Source of the DNA: Mesostigma viride
Taxonomy: Eukaryota; Streptophyta; Mesostigmatophyceae; Mesostigmatales; Mesostigmataceae
Direction: 5' to 3'
Length of the DNA: 61,164 bases
Assembly: GCA_009746045.1 (NCBI GenBank)
Contig: RPFO01000301.1
Coordinates: 1-61,164 of the forward strand
The notes under the pieces were generated by a model, which was not told where the DNA came from, searched no databases, and worked only from the letters and a program-made list of their open reading frames with translations. This document shows positions 28,971-39,864 of this stretch, piece by piece (position 1 is the first letter of the stretch; every line of letters begins with the position of its first letter). The position numbers were made by a program, and so were the translations under genes.

Positions 28971-31900
28971 CACATCACCTAAAATCGGTCCGTCCGGTTA
29001 CATGAGATCCTGGGAATTTTGGCGCGAACGCGTCGCGTTGAGGACGACGGGACCAGAAAAATTCCACCTCGCATGGCTGTCGACCCTATGTCCGCCGGAA
29101 TATCAGTCAAAAGTCAATTATGCATGTTAAGTCGCTGCGATGGATGCAAACGACGCGTAAACTCTCCTGCTTTGCGATGATGCATGGTAGATATTATTCG
29201 CGTATGTTCATGCGTCAAAATAATTCGCAAACTGAGACGCTGATTTTTTGTGTCGGCCAGATCTGGAATTGGCAGCGAAAATGCATGTTTATTAATTGTG
29301 GGGGAAACTTTTTTGTTGGAAGCTCACAATTCCCAAAAGGTGGAATCCGAATGGGCTTCAAGTCTACTTTCACGAGCGCTAATCAGTTTTTCGAGAAACG
29401 AATCACATTTTCCAGGCTGTCGCATTACCTGCCGGCAGGTCAGATTTTGCTGTTTTCAGTGACGTTTACGACCGTCCTTGCTTGATGCGTTTCTTCCTTT
29501 TTTTCGGCTCACGGCATGGCGGGGCTTGTTCCAACATGCCTGCGGAGGTGTAAGCTGTGTAGCCATGATTTAAAAGTCACATATTGCTCTCGCGCCACCA
29601 TCTGTTACTGCTCGACACTGCAAGAAACACTGGTTGCCTGCTCGCAACGCAAGCACAAGCACGACAACGGTGCCCTAATCCACATCCAGGCGTGTATTTC
29701 CGAGAAAAACTTCAGGCTTTTGTCGCGGCATACCTTCGGTGTTCCAAGCCGTTCACCGCTCCCCGAAATAGTCTTATGACTCGCTTTTATAGCATTGTGG
29801 GTTCGCGTCCGCCATCTCCGCCGGGTGCTGACACGAGATGTTCGCGCTGAACCTGGACTGCAAGGTCGCCCGCTACCGGCTAGCTGTACGTATTTAGCAA
29901 GCTCTGGATGATATTGTCATGGTTTTGGTGCAGGAAGGTGCTGTGGGGGGGTCTATCTCACCTCTTTACCTAGCTTTCCTCCTCCTAGCTTGACAGCTAA
30001 GTTTGCATCAGGAAGTCATGCTTGTTGACAAAGCTCGATGGATATAAACCTTGGGATGTGCTGTGAAGGTGTTAGCATGCTTGCTTGAAGAATTGAATGC
30101 GTATTTGTGCAAGCCATGGACATTTTTTATTAAGGGCAGTAGGTAGCAGCCACGTTCTTATTCAATTGTGTCAGGACGTCTATGTTGCCTTTACTGCACT
30201 CTGTCCTAGAGGAGTTTGATGCCACTGTAGATGACTATGACCAGTGGGGTGGTGAGGATGGGCCGGTGTGCTGGGGTGAGCCTGAAGGGCACCTTGGATC
30301 ACGTGACCCTTAGGCAATCATGCGAGGCTGTGCAGTTTATGGCTTGTGATGTATGGATGCAGCGGGTGAGGCAGGTTGTCGTTGCCGTGGCCTGTGTTAG
30401 TGAACTCTATCATCTTTTAACTTACCCAAAGCCCCCCTAGACCTAAACTGCCTCGCCTTCTTTGAGGGGTTGCCTTCTTTGAGGAGTGCCATGTCTTGAA
30501 AGGTTTGTTGGGGCCCTGGCATTTCAGAGTAGGTTGAGGTGGAGAGGGGTGGCACACTGCTAGGTGATGGCAGGGCCATCCATGTGATGCACCTTACGTT
30601 GGGATGGGGACCATGCATTTGTTCTTGTTGCTAGCATGGGCAGGGTGAGCGGCTGGGAGTAAGGTGTAAGTGCTACTTGCGCCACTGTCCGAAAGGGGAG
30701 CTCCATGCGGTGGGCAAACAGCGTTGCAAGCGTACACTTAACACAAATGTGGTCTGATGCACTCAGCTGACCTGCCATTTCTCTTGATGCACCAAACCAC
30801 ACTAAAGGCTTGATATAGCCGGTAGGAAATGCATGTGCATGCAGTGTCAAAAGCAGAGAGGGACACTGTTAGCACATGAGTGTGATTGTAAACCGATGAG
30901 TGTGAGCCTCCCCGTGCCATCCCATGCATTTTACACCTATTTTTGGCAAGCCCCCATCATGCCGCAGTTATGCACCGCCTATGCAAGGGGGATGAATAGA
31001 CAGTTATAGGTGTGTTGAGGGATGAGATAAGGGTAAACATGAGGAGCCATGCAGGCTAAAACGGAAGGGCGATGTCAACAGTGTGTTTGCCCAGATTTTG
31101 ATGTCAGGAGGGGCTGAAAGATCAGTGGCCACGATAAACCTAGGTGGATTACATGAGAGATGACACGACCATGAGAGGGTGGTAGATGAGTTCAACTGAG
31201 AAGAGCTAGCATTACATGCACAGATTCTTAATGACCTATGGACTGTCCAAGGGTTGGAGTTCAGTGCACGTTCCAAAGACTATGATGAGCATGACGATGA
31301 TGGCAAGGGGGCGGGGGGGCGCAATTAGGACAGGCACTGATGCAGAATTATGTTGTACAGCAGCTAGGTGCTGAGCTCAATTGAATAGCAGCCCAAGCCA
31401 CTGCTGTCCTTGATTGCGCTTTGTATTTCCATGTAGCAGAGAGGCACCTGGCAGATATATATTTGGATTAGCTGCTATAAGACACGCACAGCAGGGGTGC
31501 CCAGCAGAGTGGGCCAAGTACTGCAAAGGAGATTGTGTGTGCTGCCGAGCGGGGCCCGTTTAGAAAAGAGACTGGTCAGCCGACAGGCACGACTGGTCAG
31601 CCAAGCTCCCCTTCTTGAGGCTTGTAGGCACTATGGTGCTTGTTCCGAATGCCAGCATCTACTGTGATTGATGGTGATTTTATCCCTTGATGATCGCTTT
31701 TTTAGTCTGTGTTGGCTAATGTATCCAGCCCCAGTGGCATGTATATGAATCCCATGACAGCCATGACGATAATTGAGTGAAGAATGCAAAGTTTTCCAAG
31801 ACAATGGCGCAGAATATGGAGTATTTTTGCAAAAATCGCTCTATTTCTGCTTGCATCCGTCACTTTTAGTGGGCCGGCAGTGGTCCTAATATGTCCAACT

Positions 31901-32368
31901 TGTGTTCTAGTGTAAATTCAAGTATTGTGCTATTAATGTGACGAATTCTGGCATGATTGGGCCGCATATGTGCTGGCAGGGGCTTCATAAGTTTGAAAAT
32001 AATGCACTAAAACGGTGTTTTGGCTCATGTATGCCAGAATTATAGCACATAGTTTGGTCCTACATTGCATACTTAAGGGCGGTTTTTGTCTTTGGATATA
32101 AATTAATAAGCATGACCATTTCCAGCTGAATTGGACTACATTTACTACTTGTGTGTGGCTGCTATGCCTCCTTATGCCTGGAAAACATCGTTTTTTGCAC
32201 TTTTCCACGTCACGGTTTGATGCTAAAAATAGGTCAGTTGGCCCCCCAATTAATGTGATGTGAACAGGGTCCTAGGGGGACCTTAAGTCCAGAAAGGCAC
32301 CCCGATCTGACTATATGTGTGGGAGATATGACCCCATGTAACAAAAAAGGCCGTTTTTAGGTGATGTG
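28971..32368. mobile_element. TIR element T1, copy 2 (3.4 kb, uninterrupted)
   Basis: Starts CACATCACCTAAAATCGG and ends TTTTTAGGTGATGTG; the imperfect inverted ends match over roughly 39 bp, including GTTACATG further in. It sits in the RT gene: left flank GTCATGGCT, right flank TGTGTTTGTC. Dropping the element and one T gives GTC ATG GCT GTG TTT GTC and restores the RT frame. Internal open frames are short and unrecognised, so this is a non-autonomous DNA transposon. It is nearly identical to copy 1. Confidence 0.88.
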
Positions 32369-33539
32369 TGTGTTTGTCGCGCGCCGGTTGATGGAGGAGG
32401 TGCGTCGCCTTCCCCCTGACAGTTTGCCGCTGGTCCTCATTTTTGTTGACTATATCAAGGCCTTTGACACGGTCCTCTGGGAGGCTCTTTGGGCCATCCT
32501 AGCTCTGGACCGCGTGCCACCAGCGTTTATTGCTGCCATTCGCCGACTGTATGAGGGCTCACAGGCCGTAGTGCGGACTGCGGAAGGCACCACCCCACCA
32601 TTCCCCCTTCACCACGGGGTGTGGCAAGGTTGTGTCCTGTCTCCATACCTGTTCATTATTGTCGTGGACCACGTCATGCGCCAGGCACGTGCGCGCTTTA
32701 CTGCTCTTAAGGGGTTCGAGCCAGGCTTGGACATCCTTAACGAGCGTGGGCACGGCGGGGTTAGCACGGGTTACCGCCTGGCTGACCTGATTTATGCGGA
32801 CGACACCAGGTGCCCTCATCGCGCGCCCCGAGCACATTCAGACCTGGCTGGACTGTCTGGGCCTGGAGGCGAGGGCGGTGGGGTTGGAGATTAGTGTCAA
32901 AACTGAGGCGATGGTGATTGGGGCCTCCAGTCGCCCACCGCTGCCGCGCCTGCTAGACGGGACGGAGGTCCCACTCCGCGACCGCTTCAAGCTGTTGGGG
33001 AGTTGGCTTCCGGACACTGCCGACGATGTGGACACCCGCATCGGCCTTTCCTGGGCCAAGCTCCGTTCGCTCAACACCTACTGGCGCTCCAAGGGCCTGG
33101 ACGAGCACCGCAAGCGCATGCTCTTCAAGGTCCTCGTCCTCACGGTGCTCACGTATGGCGCCGAGGCGTGGACACTCACGGCAACACTGGCAGCCAAGCT
33201 AGACGGCACGGTAACCCGGATGCTCCGACAGGTCCTGAATGTCGGGTTTTCTCAGCGTAGGTCCTTAGAGTCTTTGTATCACGGTATGCCGCGTATTTCG
33301 GACGAGATTAGACAGCGTAGGATAGCATTTGTAGGACATCTTGCTCGCACCAGCCAGGTCGACACCGCCCTTGGTCTGGCCGGTCCCCAGCGGCTCGGCC
33401 AACCGGGGCGGCACATTTTGACCTGGCCTGGCCCCAAGAACATTCCTAAAAAGGTAGGGAAACATGCCATGACCTATACCCAGATGTTGCTGGACGACCT
33501 TGTGGTCCCAGCCCAGTTTGAGTACCGCATCCACTCTCT
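32369..33539 (+). pseudogene. LINE ORF2, second part of RT and C-terminal region
   Basis: Continues the RT: VFVARRLMEEV, then LIFVDYIKAFDTV (motif A), HHGVWQGCVLSPYLF (motif B) and LIYADDT (catalytic motif C, near 32800). Just after YADDT four extra bases (AGGT, about 32807-32810) shift the frame; it continues as ALIARPEHIQTWLDCLG and then the thumb and C-terminal region also seen at 20898-21810. The coding sequence is cut at 33539 by an ORF1-only element and its last codons lie at 35617-35740. The RT would be inactive as it stands. Confidence 0.85.
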
Positions 33540-35605
33540 ATTAATCATTTCGGCAACGAAAATGGCTGACGGCGGTATGGCTGACGGCGGAGTTCAGATC
33601 TTTTGCATCTGAGCCCCAAATTCGGTCAGACCACTCGCATTCGATGCGCTTTTTTGAGACGCACCCGCCAGTATAATCGGTTACGGCTGAAACGCAGTAT
33701 TGCGGAAGTTATCACGTGACAGGCAGCTATGACGACCTCTAAAGCAAAACGGGGTTTGGAAAAGGAGCTTACCGGCTCCCAGCCCAACCCGCTCGCCATC
33801 GTTCTTGCCCAGCCGCCTGGGCTCGCCAACCCACCGCCAGCAGCCCCATCGCCCAGCGCCTCGCCTGAGCCCAAGAAACCCTGCCACGCTCGCAACTGGA
33901 GCAAGTTCCTCCCCGGCGACCGACGCTTCGGCTGGACCGTGTGGCAAGAATTGTCGCCGCAGGAATGCATTGAGGTTCTCCAGTTCCTCGAACAGGAGCG
34001 GAAGCTCTTCGTGCCCAAGGGGGGGCGGCTATCGACTACAATGGAGACATGTCCTGGCTCTATGCTTTGGACGAAGTACAACAACGCCTGATTATCTTGA
34101 CCAGCCAATTCCAGAGCCACCTCTCCGACCTCACCCTCACGCTCCGCACCCCAGCCCCCGCACAGCCGGCAGCCCCATCGGCTTCCTCCCTCTGCAAGGA
34201 TGACCTCCGCGCAGTGCTGGAGGAGCACGTGACCTGGCCGCTGGCCGAGCAGCTGACATCGCTGAACACCACGCTCAACAAGGTCGAGGCCCGGGTCTCC
34301 AACGTGGAAACCAAGGTCGTCCACAAGCTCCAACCCCAGTTCACGGCTCTACACACCGCGGAGCAGGCTTCGGAAAAGCATGCTACACTTGTCTCTCGCC
34401 TTAACCAGGTGGAGGGAAAGTGTGGCGTGCTCCTGAAGAAGCTTGAGGCCATCACCGCCCACACCGAGGCCCTGGCCACACAGGTCCCCAAGATAGCGGA
34501 GCAGACGGCCACCATTGCATCCCAGCCACCCCGGCAGGATGCTGGCGACCTCCCGCCGCTCTCCTACGCGGACCTGCTGCGGTCAGCGACCGCCTCCACC
34601 ACCGACGCCATCGCCACAAAGCTCCAGGAGCTGGAGAACCACCGCCAGGCCCAGCAACGGGAGGTCACCGACCGCGCTCGCCGCGAGTGCCGAGTGGTGC
34701 TACGTCGCTTCCCCCAGAAGCCAGGTGAGACGTCAACCTCTCTTGCTGACGAGCTCAAGAACCAGCTTCTTACCCTCATGGGCCTGGTAGGTGAGGTAGC
34801 ACTGAGCGGGTGCCACCGCCTTCCCCACTCACGGGACAAGGCGGCTCCCCCACCAGTCCTCCTCACCTTCCCCTCCCCTGAGGATAAGCAGCGGTTCCTC
34901 TCTCGTCGCAAGCGGTTGCACGACCTCACCTGGACGCTGGATGACGACCTCACCCCCGCTCAGCAACAGCAGCGACGCGACCTGTGGCCGGAATACCTCC
35001 GCCATAAGCAGGACCCCCAGAAGCCCAAGGTGTACTGGAGGGGCGGGGACCTGATGATCAACCACAAGATGTGGACGCCCCCAGCGGGCTAGAATAGCAA
35101 TAGCCCTAGATTGTAACCCTTGGCGTCACTGCCGCTAAGGCAGCCATGCCTAGACTATTTGCCTAGCTGTGCCAACACACCTAGTCACGTGCCGCCAACG
35201 CACGGTCCACCACCAGCCACAGCCATAGCCTAGTACAGCCATGCTACGCCCTGGCTATGTTTAGCCAAGCCATGCCTATAATGGGACCCCCCCATGGATG
35301 TTGCATTAAGAATTTAGCCATGCTATGCCATGCAGAGAGATGCTCTCTGTCGAGCAGCCATGTCCTAGCTCTTGTATAGCCATGCTGATCTTCCTCCCTC
35401 ACAGGCATGCTCCCCCCCTTACCCGGGCATAGCGTGATAGACCATGAGGGTGCAGGTGCCCTGGTGCACCTAGAGCAAGGGTAGCTTACATTCCCACCCT
35501 TGCATGAAGTAGCCTAGGATGTATTAAAAGCCATATGCCCCTTCTCAGGGATATGCGCTACATTGACTCCCAACGGAGCGATGTTGATAATTAATTAATT
35601 AATTA
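33540..35605 (+). mobile_element. ORF1-only non-LTR retroelement, possibly full length
   Basis: ATCCACTCTCT flanks the element at 33529-33539 and 35606-35616, an 11-bp target duplication inside the LINE ORF2. It contains a 5' UTR of about 190 bp, ORF1, a 3' UTR of about 500 bp, a hairpin at 35560-35584 and a (TTAA)n tail. No endonuclease or RT is present. The hairpin loop CTCCCAACGGAG and the TAATT-type tail closely resemble the end of the RTE-like LINE that it interrupts. A truncated copy sits in the viral MCP at 10129-11334. Confidence 0.88.
33729..35092 (+). pseudogene. Retroelement ORF1 protein (frame break in a G7 run)
   Basis: Starts MTTSKAKRGLEKELTGSQ, Pro-rich to about residue 55, with a compact segment (ARNWSKFLPGDRRFGWTVWQ). 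The frame changes at the seven-G run 34019-34025 and continues as SWLYALDEVQQRLIILTSQF with a long coiled coil (LNTTLNKVEARVSNVETKVV, SRLNQVEGKCGVLLKKLEAI). The C-terminal half (ECRVVLRRFPQKPGE...LSGCHRLPHSRDKAAPPPVL) resembles the RRM plus C-terminal layout of LINE ORF1 RNA-binding proteins. One G more or fewer restores about 450 aa. Confidence 0.75.
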
Positions 35606-35616
35606 ATCCACTCTCT

Positions 35617-35740
35617 CTCCCGTCTTTGGACTGCCATGCAGGACAAGACGCGGTGGAAGAAGATTGTCAAGGCGCACACGCCAGCCCCTGTGGGCAAGCC
35701 GCCTCCGGGCCCCAAACGGAGGAGCCGTTTTGATGAGTAG
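35617..35740 (+). pseudogene. Last codons of LINE ORF2
   Basis: Reads LSRLWTAMQDKTRWKKIVKA and then a Pro/Lys/Arg-rich end (RSRFDE) before TAG. It matches the end of the truncated LINE at 21028-21219 and completes the ORF2 interrupted at 33539. Confidence 0.85.
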
Positions 35741-36107
35741 CGTAGATAGGCTTTTCTAGACTAGATATAGCTTAGAGTTAGGTTAGTTCGATTACGCGGC
35801 TTCCTCCACACCACCCATCCAACCTGGAATATGTGCTACATGATCTCCCAACGGAGACATGTTATAATTTAATTTTTTTTTTTACTACTTGTGTGTGGCT
35901 GCTATGCCTCCTTATGCCTGGAAAACATCGTTTTTTGCACTTTTCCACGTCACGGTTTGATGCTAAAAATATGTCAGTTGGCCCCCCAATTTATGTGATG
36001 TGAACAGGGTCCTAGGGGGACCTTAAGTCCAGAAAGGCACCCCGATCTGACTATATGTGTGGGAGATATGACCCCATGTAACAAAAAAGGCCGTTTTAAT
36101 TGATGTG

Positions 36108-36292
36108 AAAGTCCAGCACCACGATGTCAGGCCGGTGGTTGCCCAGGGGAATAGAAGGCAGCGCCATCCGCATCCTCGGACCGGATGTTCGCGTGGGGGA
36201 AAACCGACCGAATCATGGCGAGCACCACCGTCAGGAGGACAGTGTGCAAATACAAATACCAATTCTGATTCTGTTGGCCCCCCATGCAGGCA
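36108..36292 (-). mobile_element. RLE-type LINE, upstream half of the split minus copy
   Basis: On the minus strand it reads from the zinc-knuckle end (LACMGG) to PDIVVLDF and stops where T1 copy 1 begins, matching 45830-46012. Together with 23101-23641 it forms one 5'-truncated LINE copy. Confidence 0.8.
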
Positions 36293-36305
36293 AGGCCCCC
36301 CTGCA

Positions 36306-36895
36306 TATCTATTCCCCCAACCGTGCCGGCCTGACATCGTGGTGCTGGACTTTGAGGGGGGTGGCCGGCATCTGCTTATCGACGTTTCGGTGGCGCGGCC
36401 CTTGGCTCTTAGCCACGTGGCTGGGGCCTCCCTCACGGCAGGTTACACGGCGGACCGGGCGGAGCGGGCCAAGCTCCTGGCCTACGGCGACGTCGGGCAC
36501 CAGATGTCGTGTGGTGCCCTTTGTCCTGGAGGAGTTTGGGGCCATGGGGCCCCTGACCTCCGCCTTCTTCAAGGAGTGTTGCCGGCTCCGGGAGGACCGG
36601 CTGGACCTGGAGGGCCAGCGGGCCTCATGGTCGGCGCGGACCTGGACGTCATATTGGCGTCAGCGCTTGTCGGTGGCGCTGACTCGGGCCATGGCTGACA
36701 TCATGCTCCGCCGTACGCGGGCTGATTTTGCGGTGCAGCAGGGCTATTAGGTTCCTCCCGTTAGGAGTTTCCATTGGTCTTATCGTAGTATAGAGATTTG
36801 ACATGGCTCTGTATAGAGGTTTATAGCTGGGCGTTTGCTTTGGTTTGAGTGATTTCACTCTGCTGTAAGTAATTATATTATTATAATATATATGG
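36306..36895 (+). mobile_element. RLE-type LINE, 5'-truncated plus copy
   Basis: Begins CTATTCCCCCAACC and reads PDIVVLDFEGGGRHLLIDVS through to the stop near 36750, with small indels near 36500 and 36590. It ends in the hairpin GAGTGATTTCACTC (about 36847) and an AT-rich tail. It stands head to head with the minus copy, 13 bp away. Confidence 0.8.
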
Positions 36896-37455
36896 ATACT
36901 GTAGTTGGATACTGGGTTGTTTATCAATTCTGGTTTTAATTTATTTAGTGTACCTGGTGTTGGCATGCCAACTCAGTGCTAAACTACTTTATGCACAATG
37001 ATGCAACTTGATGCTATAGTGACGTGCCACGATGTAACTTTATTAACTTCACCATTAGTCATGGGGTCAATAGGATTGCTCATTATGCCATGTTAACATG
37101 AACCATGGGTTACGTAATAGTGAAAACAGTAATCATGATGCTCCACTTGAAGTCTCCAACATGGTCATGTTTGGAATTTTATTGATCATATTTACAATAT
37201 ATGAAAAGAGACAACAAACGTGGAAGCATGGCACGCCGAGGCCGATAATATATGTATGAAATATGAAAAGAGACAACATCTTTGGCAAGCATGATCATAT
37301 CATGCTTGCCAAACATATGAATGATATCGACCATGTCCAGAAACCATGTTTGCCAATGGTGCATTTAGGATACATTTGAAGCCGTACAAATGTATCCTAA
37401 TCCGGTAAAACCACCCGTGCGACATGAGGGTGGAAAGGGGCTTGTTTATTAAAGG
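36896..37455. other. Intergenic, AT-rich, no gene recognised
   Basis: Contains direct repeats of TATGAAAAGAGACAACA and one strong hairpin (37281-37313). No coding evidence. Confidence 0.4.
37281..37313. repeat. Perfect hairpin, 15-bp arms
   Basis: TTTGGCAAGCATGAT and its exact complement are separated by three bases. It may be a transcription-end structure or a microRNA-like fold; nothing decides. Confidence 0.8.
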
Positions 37456-37507
37456 CTATGCCCAAAGCCTATTGTACCGCGAGGCCACGAGGCCGGCCGG
37501 TGTGCCC

Positions 37508-38704
37508 TTACCGGGCGCCATCCATACCCGGGACGTGCGTGGACAATGATGACGCAGCTGGGGCGTGCTTGGGACGGCCCGGCTTGTGCCGCTTGTTAGG
37601 AGCCTGCACATCCGTGCGCTGATCGTTGATGACGGGGGTGTCGTTGACGAGGCGGACGTAGACCTTCTGGCCTTCATCGGCCCGCTGGCCTTGACCGCCA
37701 CGTCGCTGCCCAGCAAACCATTCTTGATGACTAGCTGGGCCGGGGAGAGTAGGTCGTCGAGGCTCGTCGCGTTTCTCCCGCCCAGGAGCTTGCGGGCCTG
37801 GAGTACTTTCACCTTGCTGGCCATATTCGCGAAGGTCACCCGGATGGGGCCGGCGGCAGGCTGGCCCGCCATGCATCCAGGCTGCCGACTCAATGCGGAT
37901 GCGTTCGTTGCCCAAACGCAGCCGGCCCACAATGAGACTGTGGTGCAGGCGTTGTGCTAGCATCAGCTCCCTTTCCCGCTGCTGCGCGACCTCGAAATAC
38001 CGGACCACTATACTGCGTGAGCGTTGGTCCTCTCGACAGCGGTCTTGTGCGCCGCAGCCCCCTTGCGTGCGGCATCCGCCATCAGGTTGGCAATGTCCGT
38101 CTGCTTCACCATGTTAGCGTAGCTGGTGGGTGTGGGGGCAGCTGGCTGTGGCGGGTTGGTCAGGGCGGCCTTGACCTCGGCCATGCTGGATTGGAGCTCA
38201 GCAGTGTCTTGGCGGATAGCAGTGGATAGGGCGCCGAGTTGAGCGGCCATGTCTTCGACTTTCTGGTTGAGCTGGCGCAGGTTTGCGTCCGGGGAAGCAA
38301 TTGGGGTATTGGCGGTGCCTTCGGCATCCTTGAAAGCGGCAACAAGTGCCCAGAGGCAAGGGGCCTTCGCGTAGCTCAGTAAAACAGAAAGACGAAGCTG
38401 GGGCAGCTCCTCCAGTTCGCGGACGTCGTCCATTGAAATGGTCTCGCTAGACGTGCTGGGAAAATATATCGCAGCACTTGCCGTTGTCGTGCATGCAGGT
38501 GGTGCAGGATAGCCCGCGCCGGCCTCCCTGGCGGTGAGGGAAAAGAACCGTGCCTCGGATACCGTCTTCCCAGGCATGAAGTCCGCGGGGTTAAACTCAG
38601 CGTCGTCGATGGCGTCGTCGTCGTCGTCGTCGTCGTCAAGGGGGTCGTCCTCACGGGGAACCTCGCTGGAAAAAGGAGCCGAAGGCGGAGGGATCTGGCT
38701 GTCC
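37508..38704 (-). pseudogene. Second retroelement ORF1-like protein, several frame breaks
   Basis: From ATG 38704 (MDSQIPPPSAPFSSEVPRED) the frame passes an eight-Asp run and the coiled segment LRQLNQKVEDMAAQLGALST, then a motif SYANMVKQTDIANLMADAAR. Near 38010 it changes frame; two other frames share the rest (ERELMLAQRLHHSLIVGRLR; IRVTFANMASKVKVLQARKL; KVYVRLVNDTPVINDQRTD) to a stop at 37508. The order coiled coil, RRM-like segment and basic tail suits a LINE ORF1 protein of another family. No ORF2 was found beside it. The upstream flank carries the tRNA-like repeat. Confidence 0.55.
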
Positions 38705-38756
38705 ATCTTTTCGGCTGGGCCGGCGCAATGCCGCTTAGACGAGACGTTAATTTGAT

Positions 38757-38955
38757 CAGGCACTCCGCAAAGGTGAAAACCATTTGCGTTCAGTACCGGG
38801 CCGCGGAAAACGCGGAAAAACGCGATCTGCAAATGAATCCGACCGGAATCGAACTGGGGACCTCTCGCACCAATTTTGCTGACTATAGGACGGACGTCTC
38901 CGGTTACCATGGCATCGCCAACTTACACCTACAGTCATCCGCAAAAGTTCTCCTG
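38757..38955 (-). repeat. tRNA-like SINE candidate, copy 1
   Basis: The minus strand shows a B-box-like AGTTCGATTCC and, about 50 bases upstream, an A-box-like TGCCATGGTAACCGG, in the spacing of a pol III promoter. A copy about 95 percent alike lies at 48461-48651, with the same boundaries within a few bases. An intact cloverleaf could not be formed confidently, so this is a repeat rather than a tRNA gene. Confidence 0.55.
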
Positions 38956-39439
38956 TCCGGGGAGTGATGCAAGCCTTTCGGATTTGGTACTAGATAAATC
39001 ACTCGAGATCTGTGTGTAGGAGTACTACACACGTGTCTGCACGCGAGACTTGTTCACGCGAGACGTTAATGGCTGCTTCAGCAGGCGGTGGCTGGGTCGC
39101 AATGGTGTCGATCCACAGCGTCGACTAGTTGCGTAATGGTGTGAGGCGCTGAATCCTCCCCATCGGCGGGGGAGTGGGAGGCGGCTGACGGTGATTCCGC
39201 CATGGCGAGTTTCCGGAAAATACGATCCCTGCCTGCGCTGCGTTTTATGATATTGCGCTAAATCTTGGGCGATTAAAATTTAAATCTTGGGCGATGGCGG
39301 TTGAAAATTATATCATCGTGTTCGTCATCAAAAGGCGCGTCTACTGCAATTTACCCGACCAAATTTCATGCCCGGATGTAAAAGTTATGAGCATTCTCGG
39401 CATCCATAGCTCGTCACACCGTAAACCGACTTCTCTCTT

Positions 39440-39864
39440 GGATGGATGGATGGATGGATGGATGGATGGATGGATGGATGGATGGATGGATGGATGGATG
39501 GATTAATTAATTAATTAATTAGACTCGTGCTCCCGTTGGGGAGTCACGGAGCATTAACCCCGATGAATGGATGGATGGGTGCAAACATTCCTACCGGTCT
39601 AATCTGATGGATGGATGGATGGATGGATGGATGGATGGATGGATGGATGGATGGATGGATGGATGGATGGATGGATGGATGGATGGATGGATGGATGGAT
39701 GGATGGATGGATGGATGGATGGATGGATGGATGGATGGATGGATGGATGGATGGATGGATGGATGGATGGATGTCCAGATGGATGGATGGATGGATGGAT
39801 GGATGGATGGATGGATGGATGGATGGATGGATGGATGGATGGATGGATGGATGGATGGATGGAT
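39440..39864. repeat. GGAT tetranucleotide microsatellites (two blocks)
   Basis: Blocks at 39440-39503 and 39605-39864, the latter with one interruption (TGTCCAGA near 39771). They yield long artificial MDGW or HPSI frames. Between them sits a short retroelement-end fragment. Confidence 0.95.
39504..39550 (-). mobile_element. Orphan retroelement 3' end (hairpin plus TTAA tail)
   Basis: On the minus strand, the hairpin CGTGACTCCCCAACGGGAGCACG (39526-39548, given here in two parts: stem CTCCC, loop CAAC, stem GGGAG) is followed by (TTAA)n running into the GGAT block. It is the same design as the ends at 11289, 20922, 35560 and 35838. Confidence 0.6.

Larger units (their letters stand above)
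26824..35880 (+). mobile_element. RTE-like LINE inserted into T1 copy 1 (contains nested elements)
   Basis: TTTACTACTTGT at 26812-26823 and 35881-35892 forms a 12-bp target duplication; the intact T1 copy carries the sequence once. The LINE holds one long ORF2 with endonuclease, RT and C-terminal region, split by T1 copy 2 (28971-32368) and by an ORF1-only element (33540-35605). It ends in the hairpin at 35838-35862 and an AT-rich tail. Removing the two nested elements leaves about 3.6 kb, a normal size for RTE elements. Confidence 0.88.
23642..36107. mobile_element. TIR element T1, copy 1, itself disrupted by nested insertions
   Basis: Left end CACATCACCTAAAATCGG at 23642. The right end (TTTTAATTGATGTG) ends at 36107. 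23642-26823 and 35881-36107 together match the intact copy at 28971-32368 almost base for base, so everything from 26824 to 35880 is a later insertion. The flanks on the minus strand read GGACTTT before and TTGAGGGG after, while undamaged copies of the target read GGACTTTGAGGGG, so insertion duplicated about two bases. No transposase is visible in the shared 3.4 kb. Confidence 0.85.

Noticed and set aside
26824-35880. An LTR retrotransposon or a retron-like RT
   Set aside because: There are no long terminal repeats; AP-type endonuclease, YADD RT, 5' truncations and target duplications mark a non-LTR element.
38757-38955. Functional tRNA gene on the minus strand
   Set aside because: B-box-like sequence is present, but I could not form acceptor and anticodon stems with confidence, and the unit is repeated with flanks beyond a tRNA.
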